Counted from the stretch's first letter, positions 1 to 13,305 are shown. The stretch: 64,000 nucleotides of DNA from Mytilus galloprovincialis (GCF_965363235.1 NC_134847.1:58932439-58996438); one strand, 5' to 3'. The notes: generated by a model from the sequence alone, not told the origin. A program made the numbers and translations.

Positions 1-2553
1 ACCACCTTAAGTAATTTATTCCTGGAATAAGAATATCCTTAGTTTTTCCTTACTTCAGGCAGTTTTTTGGTCGACAATATAACTGTTGATAATGGGTTTT
101 TTTTCTAAATTGATTTTGCACAATCTTTTGCATATGTAAGTGATAAATATCTTTTTTATGGAAAAGTGTTTAACAAGCTTTACTTGTTTAAACCTCGTCA
201 TCATTTTTCTTATATATTGATAATTTATGTCTTTTTGTCGAATAATGAAGTTCACCTGTCCTTTGTTTTCTCAGTTTGGAGCTAAACAACCTAGTATATA
301 TTAACTTGACTGTTCTTGAGGAATCAAATTGTTTTGTGTTTTATCTGTAATCTCGAACATGAAATATTTCATCAATTCAACCGTATAAAATTGGAAAGAG
401 ATCTTTTGAACAAAACAAAAAGGAGTGATACCAAGTGCAAATGTCATTTTTGAATATACAAATATATTTTGTTGCGCTACATCAGCTTTTTTTTCTGGAA
501 TTAAATCAACAGGTATACTCAAGACGTTTGTATAAACTCACAGAATATGTTTAAATATTCATTATGACGAAACCAATATCAAAACTAATAACTAGTAAAC
601 AGAACAGCAACAATCATCTGTTAACTTTGCTAACTGAAATCGCAATCCTATGTTTACTTGAGTTGCAACATTTTAGGTTTAAGAACAGGTATGTAAATCG
701 TGAACTAAAATTATGTAATGGGAACTTGCACTGATGCACCAAGTCAGTGGGCGGATTTTATATTTGTAAAGTAAAAGATAATAGTTTTATCAAAACTTGG
801 TTAGATATTTGATTACTAAAACATGCTTAACATGCTTAAGTCGGCAGATTACTTAAAATATCATTAATATAATTTGTAATCATTCTACAGAAATAAGAGT
901 AAATATTTATTTTTCTCTTTTCAGTCTCAATATTGTTGCTGTATTCCGTCTCTGGTGGCGTAACAGGTAAACACAAAGAAACATAACTATAAATAAGAAG
1001 ATGTGGTATGAGTGTCAATGTGACATTTCTCCATCCTAACCACAATGTATAAAAAGTTAACAATTATAGGTCAAAGCATGTCCTTTATCACGTATCATTG
1101 GCTTACAAATAACATCACGCCATAAAGAGCCCCAAAATAACAGGTGTAAACCGAATCAAACAGGAAAAACCAACGATCTAATCTATATTAAAAACTAAAT
1201 ATACGTTTCACTAAATAATAAATATATGTGTAATAATTATCAAAGATACCTGGATTATAATTTAATACGCCCTACGCGTATTTCGTCTACATAAGACTCA
1301 CCAGTGACGCACAGATCAAAATAGTTATAAAGTCAAACAAGTACAGAATGGAAGAGCACTGAGGACCCAAAATTCCAAACAGTTGTGCCAAATACGGTCA
1401 AGGTAATCTATGCCTAGGATAAGAAAATCTTTAAGTTTTCGAAAAAAAAATATAAAAGAGGTATATGGGGTACCCATCTATGCCACAAAATAAGTTTGTG
1501 CATAGCGAAAAAAATACAAAAGCAATCGAACATCTCTTTTATTGCTGTTCTACAAAGTCACAGTGAAGTCTTCAACAAGAAGCAACACCACCAAAAATAC
1601 GCTTACCTCACTGCAAGTTTAAGACGGCCCCTTGCACCATTTTGATTGCAATTCATTGCAAACTAACAAGTATATTACAACTGTGAACTAAGTTGGCATA
1701 TGTCACATGATATACCTAATTATCTTTGTGACCTTACGAAACCATTACAAAGGAATCTATTACAAAAACAAACAAAACATTTTTGCTGTATTTCATATTT
1801 ATCATTCAAATTAAAGTTCAACTTCGTATGTTTGGCTTGATAAATATTTTTGATATGAGCGTCACTGATGAGTTTTATGTAGACGATACGCGTGTCTGGC
1901 GTACTAAATTATAATCCTGGTACCTTTGATAACTACAATCAAATGGGGTTATGGAAGTAAACAAAACCTTAAAAATGAGAATAACTCTATTAACTTGTAA
2001 AGTCGTATTTTCTATGGAATATAGTAATAAATATTCTTATACATTAAAACCGAAAACAGTGACCCTAAGATATAAGAGGGTTTGGATGGATGGAATCCTA
2101 TTTCTGTATACCTAAATTGTTGTCTATTTCATTTTATAGGTTAGCTCATTATTCTGTATTCTTTTATAAATGTTGCACCCCATTATTTCTTTATTCTTAC
2201 TTTTTTAAATCCAATTTCTGTTGATTTGGTCTATTTTGAAAATTTTATATTCTGTAAACCTCACACAGACTCTAGTTTGTCTGCATGTAGCAAAAAACAT
2301 AACTTTTAAGGAAACCTTTGGAACGTTTGTTGACAACTATAATTTAAAACAATGTCACTCACGTTTTTTACATATTGCACGAACATTCTAATTAAATTTA
2401 CATCAATTCTAATTACATTATGGATATTATATCATATGCATGCAATATTTTATCTCCTCTGGTATTGGCAACTTCTACTAAAAATCTGTTAAATAGATAT
2501 ACGAAACTAATAATGAATGTGACTTGGAGTGATTTTTTTTTATTTTACCTTAG
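1..2553. other. Left flank, no exon recognised
   Basis: AT-rich DNA upstream of the first recognised exon of the plus-strand Ly6/lectin gene. The signal-peptide exon of that gene should lie here or beyond the window edge, but I could not identify it. The stretch does hold degenerate mussel repeats: a copy around 985-1200 of the family that begins near GATGTGGTATGAGTG, and copies at about 1235-1320 (minus) and 1845-1925 (plus) of the family with the GTAGACGA..CGCG core. Confidence 0.5.
985..1200 (+). repeat. Mussel interspersed repeat, family with terminal GATGTGGTATGAGTG
   Basis: Shares words with better-preserved copies at 22196-22510 and 10625-10840: a GATGTGGTATGAGTG start, then a CTCCATCC block, a TATAAAAAGT block, and text about CAGGAAAAACCAACG. 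Probably a non-autonomous element; its class cannot be decided here. Confidence 0.55.
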
Positions 2554-5500
2554 GTTTAAAATGCTACAGTTGTGATGATGTTTACCAGCCTTCTCTATGT
2601 AATGTATCACAAGAATGTTCCCAGCCAGGTCAGGTAGGAAAATACTTTCAGATCTATTAGATAGTATAAAATACTGAACGATAACAGGAGTAAATTCAGA
2701 GAAATATAATTTTAATGTTGACCAACAAAACATAATATCCTTATGTATCTGCATTTGTTCTCAGACTTGTTTAATTGAAAACAAAACTTTATAATTTTCT
2801 TGTGTCCAAAGATCGTTACAGGGTTTACTTTCATCAGGAACACAAAAAACGAATATGTGAAATCCAATTATGTATAAAAAGAAAAAATTATCAGGAGTCA
2901 AATGGCTAAACAGACCTAGTTTATAAAAATTAGATGATGCAGTATGATATCAAATGAGACAACTATCTACCATATAGATATAGAAGTTAATAACTATAGG
3001 TCACTGTACGGCCTTTCACAATAAGCAAAACTCACACCGCATAGTCAGCTATAAAATGACAAACGTAAAACGATTCATACGGGAAAACTAACGGCCTAAT
3101 TTGTGTACAAAAAAACCCAAAGAAAAACAGTAACAAACAAAGTCTACAAAGTCTACTGAATAACAAATTCTTTATAGTTAAGAGTATCATTATCAGTACG
3201 CCGCGGATTGATCGTTTCCAGAACATTGTATTATTTTTTTTAAGTTAAGAACTAAAAATCTGTTTGCATATTGATTGCCTCACTGAATAGAGTAAATGAA
3301 ATATTGCAATCATTTTTTATTGTATTGCTTTTTTTGCATTCCGGTCATTCGCCATATAACATTTTGTTTTTCTTTGTTGACATTTAATGTTGACTGATTT
3401 ACCTAAATGTTTGATATCTTTAACCTATAATTATTGGCTGTTTTGCTCAGACATTGTTGTCAATATAATTTAATTCTATTCGATTGTCGTATAAGTGAGA
3501 GGTTTTTATATTTATAAAACAAGGTTTGAACCACCATTTTCTTCTTTAGACAATGCCTGTATCCAATCAGGTGTAAGACAGTTGTTTCAATTCGTTTGAA
3601 TTGTTTGAGCTTTTGATTTTACCATTTGACTTTCTGTTTTGAATTTACCTAGGTGTTCGGTTTTTATGTTATTTTACAGAACCCTTTGATGCTTTCTATA
3701 TAAAAACAAAATTAATAAATATCCTCAGTGTTTGAAAAAAAAGATTTTTTTTTTGAAAATTTTCATTCGATCTTTTAATCATATACCTTTTTGGTAATAA
3801 GTTACTCTTATAGGTCAATGATTATTGAGGTTCATATACAAACAATAAACTGATGCACAACTTTGTACTGCACATTTACTTCTTTTCGAGTCAATAAGAT
3901 TTATCCAGCATCATTGCACAAAACTGTCATCAGTTTCCAACAACATGCTTTATCCAAATAAATAAGTATTTTGCTGTTGCCAATAAATGGTTAACTCCAT
4001 CACCCAAAAATAGGAATTTTTGTTTCAAAATTTAACATGATGTTAATGCATATTTAATTAAATATTTTTTGTTAATTTTTGGTTGCTTAATAAACATCAG
4101 ATTTCTAGCAAGATACAAGTTATTTACAAGGAAGACAAATTTCAATATAATTGCTCTTTTGTGTGAAAAACCCCATTTAAGATGTGTATGTAATGTAAGG
4201 GATTTTAACCTTTCGCAATCATTCAATTTTGCAAACATGTGTATATGTTCATATGAAAATGTTGTATTTGATGATAGTGCAATGTCTGGCCTTTATTTCA
4301 ATAAAAATAACTCACTAACTTACTTAATTACTCACTTACTCTAGTTTATTTTTTGGGTGTTTAAATTAGATATAAAATAAAATTGTAATTGCTTTGTTTT
4401 TAACAAATCAAACATTAAACCTCGACAGTATTGAATTACTCTGCATTGATCTATTTTCACAGGTATGTATACAAGCAGAAAATGTGAATGACGATTTCCG
4501 TTTTTCCTACAAGTTAGGCTGTGGTGGCGTTCAGGTATTTACTATTTCATACTTTGATTGATTGTTTGTTATTTTGATTATGTCACTGCCATTTATTGCA
4601 TAATCTATCTTTATTTATCAAGAAACTATATAATCTCATTTGGTTAGATGTTATATTATCTTTAGCTACTGTTCTTTTGTTATTCGTTTTTTGTCTATTC
4701 TGGCATTAATTGTATTTAATTTGTCTTCATATGTTAATCATATGTGGCGTCTCAGTCTGAATAAAGAATTGATTAGCGTTCAGCGAATAAGTGTTTCGTG
4801 AATATTCAGGACAAACAAGACAGCTACACATAGAATTTGTTCTTGGCTTTCCATACTTAACATCAGTATTTGAGGAACGTTTGGTCCTCAATGCTCTTTA
4901 ACTTCGTTCATTTATTGGCCCTTTTCACTTGTTTGGCAAAATTTTAATTCTGATATCAATGATGAGTTTATTTACGACCACTTAGTCGAAGCTACTGTTG
5001 TCGGAATTTTTAATCCCCGATGGTATCACCAGCCAAGTAGTCAGCACTTCTTTTAAGACATGAATTATCATTAAGATGATCATAATTATAAATTAAGAGT
5101 TTACAAAACTATACATTTTTGAAATAGTAAGGCTTTTTTACCTCAGGTATTAAACATCATTTTAGCTGTAAAATATTTAGGAAGTTTGGTCCTCAATGCA
5201 CTTCAACTTCGTTATTTTTTAATTTTGTTTTATTCGAACGTCTCTGATGAGTCTTTTGTAGACGAAACGCGCGTCTGGTGCAGAGGAACATTTTTGTACT
5301 TTGTGCATATGACCCAAAAGCCTTGTTCTGTCTGTTTTACGGGACAAATGAAAGGACAATCATCATCATTCCCATTTTTGATAATAATTTGAATCTTACA
5401 TATGAAAAAATAAGAAAAATGGAAAATGGAAAGGTTTAACAAAGTTTTTCCTAGGGTTTCCTTAAGCACTGAAATCCATTGTTAAGACTATCTCGCGGTG

Positions 5501-8500
5501 TCTTTTGTTTATACAAAATTTAATTTCTAAATCGACTCATCATATTATTAGATTCTTAGATTGAACTTTGTCATTTGTGCGAGACGCGCGTTTTGTCTAC
5601 AAAAGAATCATCAGTGACGATTAATAAAAGGTTAAATATTGTAAAACCATTTTAAGAATTGAACGCTTCTTTTCGTAACTTCATTGGGGTGTAAAAGCGT
5701 TGACCGAAGTACATTTTATATGAAGCGCGAAAGCGATTCATTCTAAAAATGTGCGCAAGGTCAACGCTTTTACAACTCTATGAAATTACAAAAAAAAGCA
5801 TTCAATACTTATAATTACATTTTTAGCTAGGATCATGAAAACATGATTTTTAGATTCTTAGATTGAACTTTGTCTTTTTGAGAAATTGAGATAAGACGTG
5901 GCACGGTACTTGTCTATCCCAAATTCATGTATTTGGTTTTCATGTTATATTTGTTATTCTCGTGGTGTTTTGTCTGATGCTTGGTCCGTTTCTGTGTGTG
6001 TTACGTTTCGGTGTTATGTCGTTGTTCTCCTCTTATATTTAATGCGTTTCCCTCGGTTTTAGTTTGTTACCCCGATTTTGTTTTTTGTCCATGGATTTAT
6101 GAGTTTTGAACAGCGGTATACTACTGTTGCCTTTATTTATCAAGTTTTTATTTAATTCACCTGTGCACTTTATTGTGGGATCTCGTGTCATTATGAATGA
6201 AATATTTTATTGTGAAATGCAATTAATTAAGGAATAACGCGAGATGTGCAGTTGGCCAATCAGAATAAAGTATTATAATGAAGCATACATCTAATGTAAT
6301 TATTAAGATATAAAATACTATCATATCATTTTTTTTGTATTCCAGTACTGTCATGGTACGAAGAAGAGAAATTTAAGACATTTTTGCTGTTCTACTGACC
6401 TGTGCAACACATATGACATTTCAAGTTCTACGATACAGTCAACAACAACTGTATCTCCTACAACATTACGTACAACTCACACAAAAACAACTGTATCTCC
6501 TACAGCAAGACGTACAACTCAAACAACACTGACGTCACAACAAACAACAACACGTGCTACTGCTGCTCCGCCACAATGTAAGTATGAGATGACAATTTTA
6601 CCTAATCTGTCTGTTTTGTTCACGCATCATTGTAAATATAATGGAATGTGATTGCGACGGCCATACAAGTGAGAGGTTTAGCGATATAACACCAGGTTCA
6701 ATCCATCATTTTCTACATTTGAAAATGCCTGTACCAAGTCAGGAATATGACAGTTGTTACCCATTCCTTTGATGTGTTTTATCCTTTGATCTTGCCATTT
6801 GATAAGGGACTTTCCGTTTTGAATTTCCCTCGGAGTTCAGTATTTTTGTGAATCAACTTTTTGATTTAATAATCAATAATCAACAGTTCAGTAGTCAGTG
6901 CTTTGGTACTGACATGCATTTTTTAATATTATTTCTTTATTCTGCTTTGATTACGAAAATGATGAAAACTAAGGTTCGTACACTATCACTTATCAGACAT
7001 AGTTAACATTTGACGGATTCTATATTTACTTTATGGCTCTTATGATCATTCATGGCTTTTAAATGTTTTTAAGGTTTGGGCGTGTTACTTAGTCTTTAGT
7101 TTTCTATGTTGTGTTTTGTGTATTATTACTTGTCTGTTTGTCTTTTACCTTTTTAGCCATAGTGTTGTCAGTTTATTTTTAATCTATGATTTTGGCTGTC
7201 CTGTTCCTTTGGTATTTTCGCCCCTCCCCTTAAAGAAAGTTAATCCAGGAAAGCATTAAGAGGCACGAAATTTACAAAGTTATTTTTCAATCACTAGCAC
7301 TTGGTCGATACAACTGCTAGTACACTGTTAATCCCTTGATGTTTAATCAGCTAAGTGGTCATTGGTTCGGTACTAACATAATATATTTTCTTCTAAAATT
7401 CGCTGATAGATTAAAAAATTATTATGAAAATATGGTTCAAACTCCTAAGAAAAAATTACTGTTAATTGAAATTACCAGTTGTTTTTACCTCTTTCTTTCT
7501 TATTTGTATTGAAACACCACTATCCCAGGTTAGGGATTGATGCATCACACACATGTTTAACCCCTCAACATTCTTTATGAGCCTGTCCCAATTCAGGAGC
7601 TATTAGTTCAGTGTTTGTCGTTGATATTGTCATATTTGTTTTTCCGTAATAATGCTTTAATTTAGGCTAAAGTTTTCTCGTTCGAATTGTTTCACAATTT
7701 TCACAATTTTTTTATTATTTTATTAGTATAATCACTTAAATTGTGTGTAGCTTTTTAGATCTTTCTAAATGTATAGTATTAATATATAAAGGGTGTCATT
7801 CGATATTTCAGTTGAACATGATTGCAGAGGGCATGAGTATTATCTATGGAATCACAAATGTTATTATTTGACTACACATAAAACATCGTGGGATAAAACG
7901 AGACATGGTCACCATGGTGTAAGTTATTAATATATTTTCCGTTCAGTGTCAGTATTTGTATGTTGTCTGTGCCATGTAATACTTTCTGTAATTTTTTTGA
8001 AACAAATAGGTGCAATAAAGCTGCTTTCGGGTTATTGTACGCTCACTTTCAGGAGGAATTTATAAGTAATTAGATTGAATCTGAAATGTACGGTTGCTAG
8101 TTCAATTGTCTAATTGTACAAATTTGGCAATGCAATATTTCCTGTTGATAGATTTAAAAAAAATCTGGTCAACTGACGTTCTAATGTTGTCATTAACCGC
8201 ATTTATTTTTCTTTACAGTCTCTTTTGGTCATACAGCCATAGATTGCATTTCTGTTATTACAGACAATGCAATTTCCCAGAGGAACTCCCTTTGGGGCTT
8301 AAACTGTGACACTTTTACTATGAAGTTTCGTGAAATATTATATCCTAGAATAGAAAGTTGATATGCACTACTATTCTATTCAAATGTCACAACATACGGC
8401 ATTTTTTCAACATTAAATGCCCAGAACTTGTAAGTGTTTAAACTTACACTAAAATTGTGAACCACCCCTTCCTTTACTTTTTGCCTACTTACTCACCGCA

Positions 8501-11500
8501 ATAGTATGTTTTTATACTGGTAACTGTCCCAAGTTATGTTTCTATGAGATGAAACAAAGAGATCATATATGGGAACCAGTATGTCAACAATTCAAATTAT
8601 CATTAAATATTGTATATCTCCCCAAAAGATGCGTGGCTTGAGAAACAGCTGTATTTGCAAAGTGCAACCTATTAAGGAAACTATGGAAACTGGTGTAATT
8701 ATCAACAAATATATAATATAAATAACATTCCCTTAAGCAAGGTCAACTATCAAAGGCCCCATATGATAAAATGAGACACATTTTCAACGAACAATCGACG
8801 TCCTGATTTACGTGAAATTAAACGAAAACCAGATATATCAGACCCGAACCAAGAAATACAGACTTCTTACTTGAGAGAGGCACATATATAATTATGTGGA
8901 GTTAAACCTTTTTGTGCTGGCTCGGGCATCATCTAACCGCAGATAATGATGACACAGTACAACATGAGAAGAAACTTCAGAAATAATTAAAAAATGGTTT
9001 GACTCACCAGTTTGACACTAAGCAAAAAAAAAATTGGTTCAAAACCAATTACAAATAATAAACACATGCCATTGTTAAGTATTTATATATCGTGGGAAGT
9101 TAAATATTTGTGTGTGAGTGCTTAAAGCCTGCTGAAGGTAAATCCAGAAAAGAGATTCAGACGCATGAAATGTGTAGAAAATGTTTTATATACTAGTATT
9201 GTGTCGATACCACTTGTATTGCTAGTGCACTTCTTGTCTCGAAGTGTATCGTAAGCTCAGTTGACAGTGCTATCATGCATGGTTTATAATATATGTTATT
9301 TTGAATATATTTGTTGAAAATTATTAAATAACTTAATAACAAGATTCAAAATCTCTTGGGCAAAGTTTACCGGGGCCGCTATTTCTTTAAGCCCCTTCAG
9401 GTCGTTTAGCCCCTATTAATGTTATGGGTTCATACATTCCACGCTTTCAAATGTTCAGGTTTGAACGACCGTGATTAAGAATTCGAAGTCAATCAAGAAA
9501 ATCGTTTAGGACGCTCGAAATTATTAAAGTGTTTCTATTTACTTCTTTGTTTTCATTTTTTTCATTATTAAAAGTTACAGATGACACGGATATTTTCAAT
9601 CTTTTCTCTTTCATAACAAAATCTGTTTCTGTCTTCTTTTATTGCGACTCTTAGTCTGATTTTGGCTAGCAGTCAACTACCCACTGATTGTCTCAAATGG
9701 GTTCACACCCTGTTTTCTTTGAACTGAACTGTTTGGTTTTTTGGGGACTATTGTTTATCCATTCATCTTTTATAACCATGGTGTTATCTTATTCTTTGTA
9801 TGGTTTTCTTAGTGTTACCTTGGTATATGCATTCCTTTTTAATAATACAACAAGATATGAGAAGACGGCATCTTCACACCACTTACAAAATTCCTGGCTT
9901 TGAACAAGTAAATTGAATTTGGCGATTTAGTACTCAACGCTTGATTTATAGGACAAAGCAAGAACAACATACAATCAAAATTAAACCAATTGACGCATTG
10001 AATTAAAAAAAATCGGTATTACAGACAAAACCTAAGAATATACTATTTTATTTAATTTTTGATTGACTATTATATTTAATATGTTTTTATGGTATTTATT
10101 GTGATATATATTTCCCCTTTCAATGCTCTTAATTTACATCATTATTATGCCCCACCTACGATATTAGAGGGGCATTATGTTATCTGGTCTGTGCGTCCGT
10201 TCGTCCGTTCGTTCGTCCGTCCGTCCGTCTGTTCGTTCATTCGTCTGTCCCGCTTCAGGTTAAAGTTTTTGGTCGAGGTATTTTTTTATGAAGTTGAAGT
10301 CCAATCAACCTGAAACTCAGTATACATGTTCCTTAAGATATGGTCTGTCTAATTTTAATGCCAAATTCACGGTCCACTGAACATAGAAAATGATAGTGCG
10401 AGTGGGGCATCCGTGTACTGGGGACACATTCTTGTTCTATTTAATTTCTGTTTTATTCTTATGTTCATATATATATATATAATTGCTATTATTGTATGCA
10501 TTGTGATATATGTTTTCCTTCAATTTTATATGTTAAGCGCTTAGAGTAGTATGTTTATTAGATAGGCGCTATATCAAAGCTATGTAATATATAAATAGAT
10601 AAATAAATGCTATATATAATTAATATAAATAAGAAGATGTGATATAAGTGCCATTGAGACAACTCTCTATCCAAGTCACATATATAAAAAGTTGACAATT
10701 ATAACTCAGAGTACGACCTTTGACAAGGAGTCTTGGCACACACCGAAAAATCAATCTATAAATGGTTTCAAATTGACTTGTGTTTTAAACAATTGAAACA
10801 GGAAAAACCAACGAAATACAAGAAACAAAAGTTTACTTCAGTTAATTTATTGATAAATACTTCATTTTGTACATTCCTTTACAATGTGCATCTAAAATCT
10901 ATACAGAACAAAATAACGTTATATTTTTATTTCAGGATCCGTGTAAAGAACACCATATGCATATGGCTGTCTTTAGTTCCGACGCAGAACATGTAGCCCT
11001 TGTTAAATTTCTTCGGAACATCTACAAATGTAAGATTTTTATTTTTATTTTGAGCAGTAGTCTATTGTACGTTGCGATGATTACTCTTAACTTGATATTG
11101 ATAACTATAAAATTGTTTCCTGAAATAGCCGCTGATGGACGATGTATGAATACAAAGGATATTAATACAATAAGAAACATGTTCCTTTAGTACCCGTTAA
11201 ACAATTTTCTTAACTCAATAAAAATATAATTCCACGAAAGTGAAACACCAACAGCTTCTTATAGATTATAACAATCAATATGTGGCCGGATTACAGAATT
11301 CAGTATCAGTAAACGTTTTGTGTAATAAGATACATTTTTTCAACAATATTTTTTTTTGTAATTAAATGGCTGAAAACAGGGTAGTTACGGCAAATCAGTG
11401 TATGTCAACCCAAACCAGAAGAAGTAGCATACGTTATAAATATATGGAAAAAAAGGAATGAGATATGATTGTCAATGAGATAACTATCTACCACCAAAGT

Positions 11501-12103
11501 TCAAATCCAGCTATAATTTGCCCCGACATGTAAAATATGAATCAATTCAATTAAGGACACTGACAACATCACCGTAAAATTTAGAATGTCCTATTCCGTT
11601 TTAAGTACATTTTCTACAGATACTAAATATTTGTTTAAATATTTAAATCAGGGAGGACTAAAAATTGTTTCTCTAAAAATCTGTTAAAATTTACTGTTAT
11701 ATTCCATGAAAGTTGATGAAACTAAAGATTAGTCCGCATCACGGTGATATTCCTAAATTTTTTTTATTTGAATAGAAAACCTTTTGAAGTTAAAATCAGA
11801 ACTTGAGTAATTATGTAAACGAAATACGAATACATTGAATGATTAAGATACATTAATTTATAAATACATGAATTATATTTTGAAGACCATGATGCTGTTT
11901 GGCTTGGTGGGTCTTACATCCAGGGTCAACATGAATGGCAATGGATTACCGACAGCCACGGGCATATACATAGAGATGACTCTCATTGGCATTCGCATTC
12001 GGAACCCAATTACCATCAATGTATGGCTCTTATCGACGACAAATGGAGAAGTAGACCTTGTAGTACTGAGTACAAACATCTATGTGAAACATGGAGTCAT
12101 TGA
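2554..12103 (+). CDS. Gene A: Ly6/uPAR (three-finger) domain fused to a C-type lectin domain, six exons, 5' exon missing
   Basis: Exons read as 2554-2633, 4463-4534, 6346-6577, 7812-7918, 10936-11029 and 11886-12103 (TGA). Codon phases agree at every junction (0, 0, 1, 0, 1), and all have AG acceptors and GT donors. The first three exons form a three-finger LU domain: it starts LKCYSCDD, has Cys in all three exons, and ends CCSTDLCN, the CC-x(3-4)-CN signature. A Thr/Ser-rich mucin-like linker follows in exon 3. The last three exons form a C-type lectin fold, with a WNHKCYYL start, an MHMAVFSSDAEH helix, and then WLGG, WQWITD, an EPN tripeptide, CMAL and a YKHLCE end. EPN is present, but the usual WND is KWRS, so calcium/sugar binding is uncertain. 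About 267 residues are seen; the signal peptide exon was not found. The product is probably a secreted or surface recognition protein, which is inference. Two overlapping AATAAA words follow the stop directly. Confidence 0.82.
2955..3130 (+). repeat. Degenerate copy of the GATGTGGTATGAGTG family
   Basis: Contains the decayed words TATGATATCAAATGAGACAA, TTAATAACTATAGGTCACTG and CGGCCTTTCACAATAAG, then GGGAAAACTAACGGCCTAAT. These follow the order of the repeat seen at 22196 and 10625. It lies in the first intron of gene A. Confidence 0.5.
3495..3665 (+). repeat. Interspersed repeat with GTGAGAGGTTT start
   Basis: A diverged copy of a family also seen at 6660-6850, 25550-25690 and 38510-38830: AGTGAGAGGTTT, then an accaccatttt block, AATGCCTGTA, GACAGTTGTT, a TTGATTTTACCATTTGA block and TTTCTGTTTTGAATTT. 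It looks like the 3' end of a retroelement or a SINE, but no autonomous partner is visible here. Confidence 0.5.
4855..5300 (+). repeat. Mussel repeat with GACGAAACGCGCGTCTGG core
   Basis: Two adjacent partial copies of the family that reads TTTGGTCCTCAATGC, TCAACTTCGTT, then CGTC-CTGATGAG, and TTTTGTAGACGAAACGCGCG. The internal block GGTATCACCAGCC..AGTAGTCAGCAC matches the copy at 25015-25555. It lies in the intron between the second and third exons of gene A. Confidence 0.6.
5570..5645 (-). repeat. Inverted partial copy of the GACGAAACGCGCG family
   Basis: Reads GAGACGCGCGTTTTGTCTAC followed by AAGAATCATCAGTGACG, the reverse complement of the core of the family seen at 4855 and 25015. Confidence 0.55.
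5657..5808. repeat. Short foldback (palindromic) element
   Basis: The left arm has TTGAACGCTTCTTTTCGTAA and GTAAAAGCGTTGACC. The right arm has GGTCAACGCTTTTAC and ends in AAAGCATTCAA, the inverted counterparts. Arms are about 55-60 bp with a GC-richer centre, like a small palindromic MITE in an intron of gene A. Confidence 0.6.
5940..6145 (+). repeat. Repeat ending TTTTGAACAGCGGTATA..TGTTGCCTTTATTTA
   Basis: The 3' block (TTCCCTCGG, CATGGATTTATGAG, GAACAGCGGTATACTACTG, TTGCCTTTATTTA) recurs in diverged form at 16425-16605. It is probably the 3' untranslated end of a retroelement family, which is inference. Confidence 0.5.
6655..6855 (+). repeat. Interspersed repeat, GTGAGAGGTTTAGCG family
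   Basis: A clear copy: GTGAGAGGTTTAGCGATATA, AACACCAGGTTCAATCCA, ATTTTCTACATTTGAAAATG, CCTGTACCAAGTCAGGAATA, a GACTTTCCGTTTTGAATTT block, and a GAGTTCAGTATTTTTGTGA end. Compare the tandem copies at 38510-38830. Confidence 0.6.
7070..7240 (+). mobile_element. 3' end fragment of a YIDD-type RT element
   Basis: Contains CTTTAGTTTTCTATGTTGTG, TTTTTAGCCATAGTGTTGTC and CCTTTGGTATTTTCGCCCCTC. This matches the 3' tail that follows the coding fragment at 27958-28278 and the inverted copy at 12846-13300. Only the 3' tail is present. Confidence 0.55.
10145..10440 (+). repeat. GGGGCAT-terminated repeat with (CGTC)n microsatellite
   Basis: Begins ATGCCCCACCTACGATATTA and then GAGGGGCATTATG, a small terminal hairpin. 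A CGTC/CGTT-rich microsatellite follows at 10195-10245, then words about TTAAAGTTTTTGGTC and CAAATTCACGGTCCACTGAA, ending near GAGTGGGGCATCCG. The same family is found inverted at 56635-57055. It lies in an intron of gene A. Confidence 0.6.
10625..10840 (+). repeat. GATGTGGTATGAGTG-family repeat
   Basis: Starts AAGAAGATGTGATATAAGTG, with CATTGAGACAACTCTCTATC, AAAGTTGACAATTATAACTC and AAACAGGAAAAACCAACG. A diverged copy just upstream of the second lectin exon of gene A. A further short piece lies at 11455-11545. Confidence 0.6.
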
Positions 12104-12845
12104 ATAAAAATAAAGAAAGTACATTTTTTTTAATTTCTTTTCATATTTGTGATTTTGATTTAAATAGAATTCGGTGTTTGCGCACGTAGCTTCGTTTTAT
12201 TAGTGGTTTACATTTTTTCAGTTGGTTTTTCGGAGGCATCCGGGCAAATTTAATACAGGTCTATCGAAGCAGTTTCGAAACAAACTTGTGTGTATGCTTT
12301 TACTCATCCTTCTTTTTTTCTATATTTTTTTGTTATGTTCGTTTGGGATTTTTTTTCATCTTTTTCTTATCATGGTGTTTTATTGTACTTATGATTTTTG
12401 ATAACCACTTTTGTATCTTCTCCCAATGTTGTATGCCAGCGAACGGACGCCACTTTCCATTTAAATCATTTTGCTGCTGTACAATCTCCCATTACTTTTT
12501 ATGTCGTATTTTCTACTGAATGATCTGTGAATAGTTTTAGATCTACTAGATATACTCCTACATTGCCTTGAATAATTTCCAGTGTGTTGCATTTGAAGCA
12601 TTTCGTCGATGCGCTGCCTAACAGTAGTTACTAAACTTATTTTACAAGAAAAGCTCGAAAACAGACTTTAAAAATTTGAATGAAATAGTTGCTTCCCAAA
12701 TGTCTTATGTGAACTTTAACAATGACTGGGAAATAAAAACGTGAACAATTCTGCATAACTCAAAACAAACCTTGTTTTAAAAGAAATAAAGAAATGTTTA
12801 AGTTTTAATTATGGACGCCATTCAACAACAATTTCAAAATTAGCA

Positions 12846-13305
12846 TTCAACATTTTGTGAAGAAACTTAAGATTGTCAATTTTGTCACATGCTTTATTTC
12901 AAATATTCCGATCGGTGTAAAAGAGGGGCGAAAGATACCAAAGTTCATAGATCGAAAATAAACTGAAAACGCCAAGAAGAAAAAGACAAACAGACAAATA
13001 ATAGTACACAAGACATAACATAGAAAACTAAACACTAAGCAACACAAACCCCACCAAAAACTGGGGGTGATCTCAGGTGCTCCGGAAGGGTAAGCATATC
13101 CTGCTCCACGTGTGGCATCCGTCGTGTTGCTCATTTTATTACAAATCCGGTAAATAGTCAAATTCGGTAGGTCACATTCGTGAAAAGGGAAGGGAATTTT
13201 AGTGTCGACACAAGGAACATATCCGATATAATCTGTGAAACGGTTATTCCATAACAGTCAACTAAATTGTGATGGCGTTCGTAAAATTCACGAAGGGATG
13301 ATTTC
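12846..13305 (-). mobile_element. 3' end of a YIDD-type RT element (coding C-terminus plus tail)
   Basis: On the minus strand the piece encodes a run with CYGITVSQIISDMF, matching RYGITVSQMISDMF in the plus-strand fragment at 27958-28278. The same tail follows, with ACACGTGGAGCAGGATATGC, CACCCCCAGTTTTTGGTGGG and CTTAGTGTTTAGTTTTCTAT. From memory this C-terminus belongs to RT proteins with a YIDD box that are very common in molluscs and cnidarians, perhaps Penelope/Neptune-like; the family name is uncertain. It is truncated at its 5' side. Confidence 0.6.

Noticed and set aside
10733..11190. Two plus-strand ORFs of 87 and 107 codons around the middle lectin exon
   Set aside because: They are intron read-through around exon 10936-11029; only the exon part is coding.
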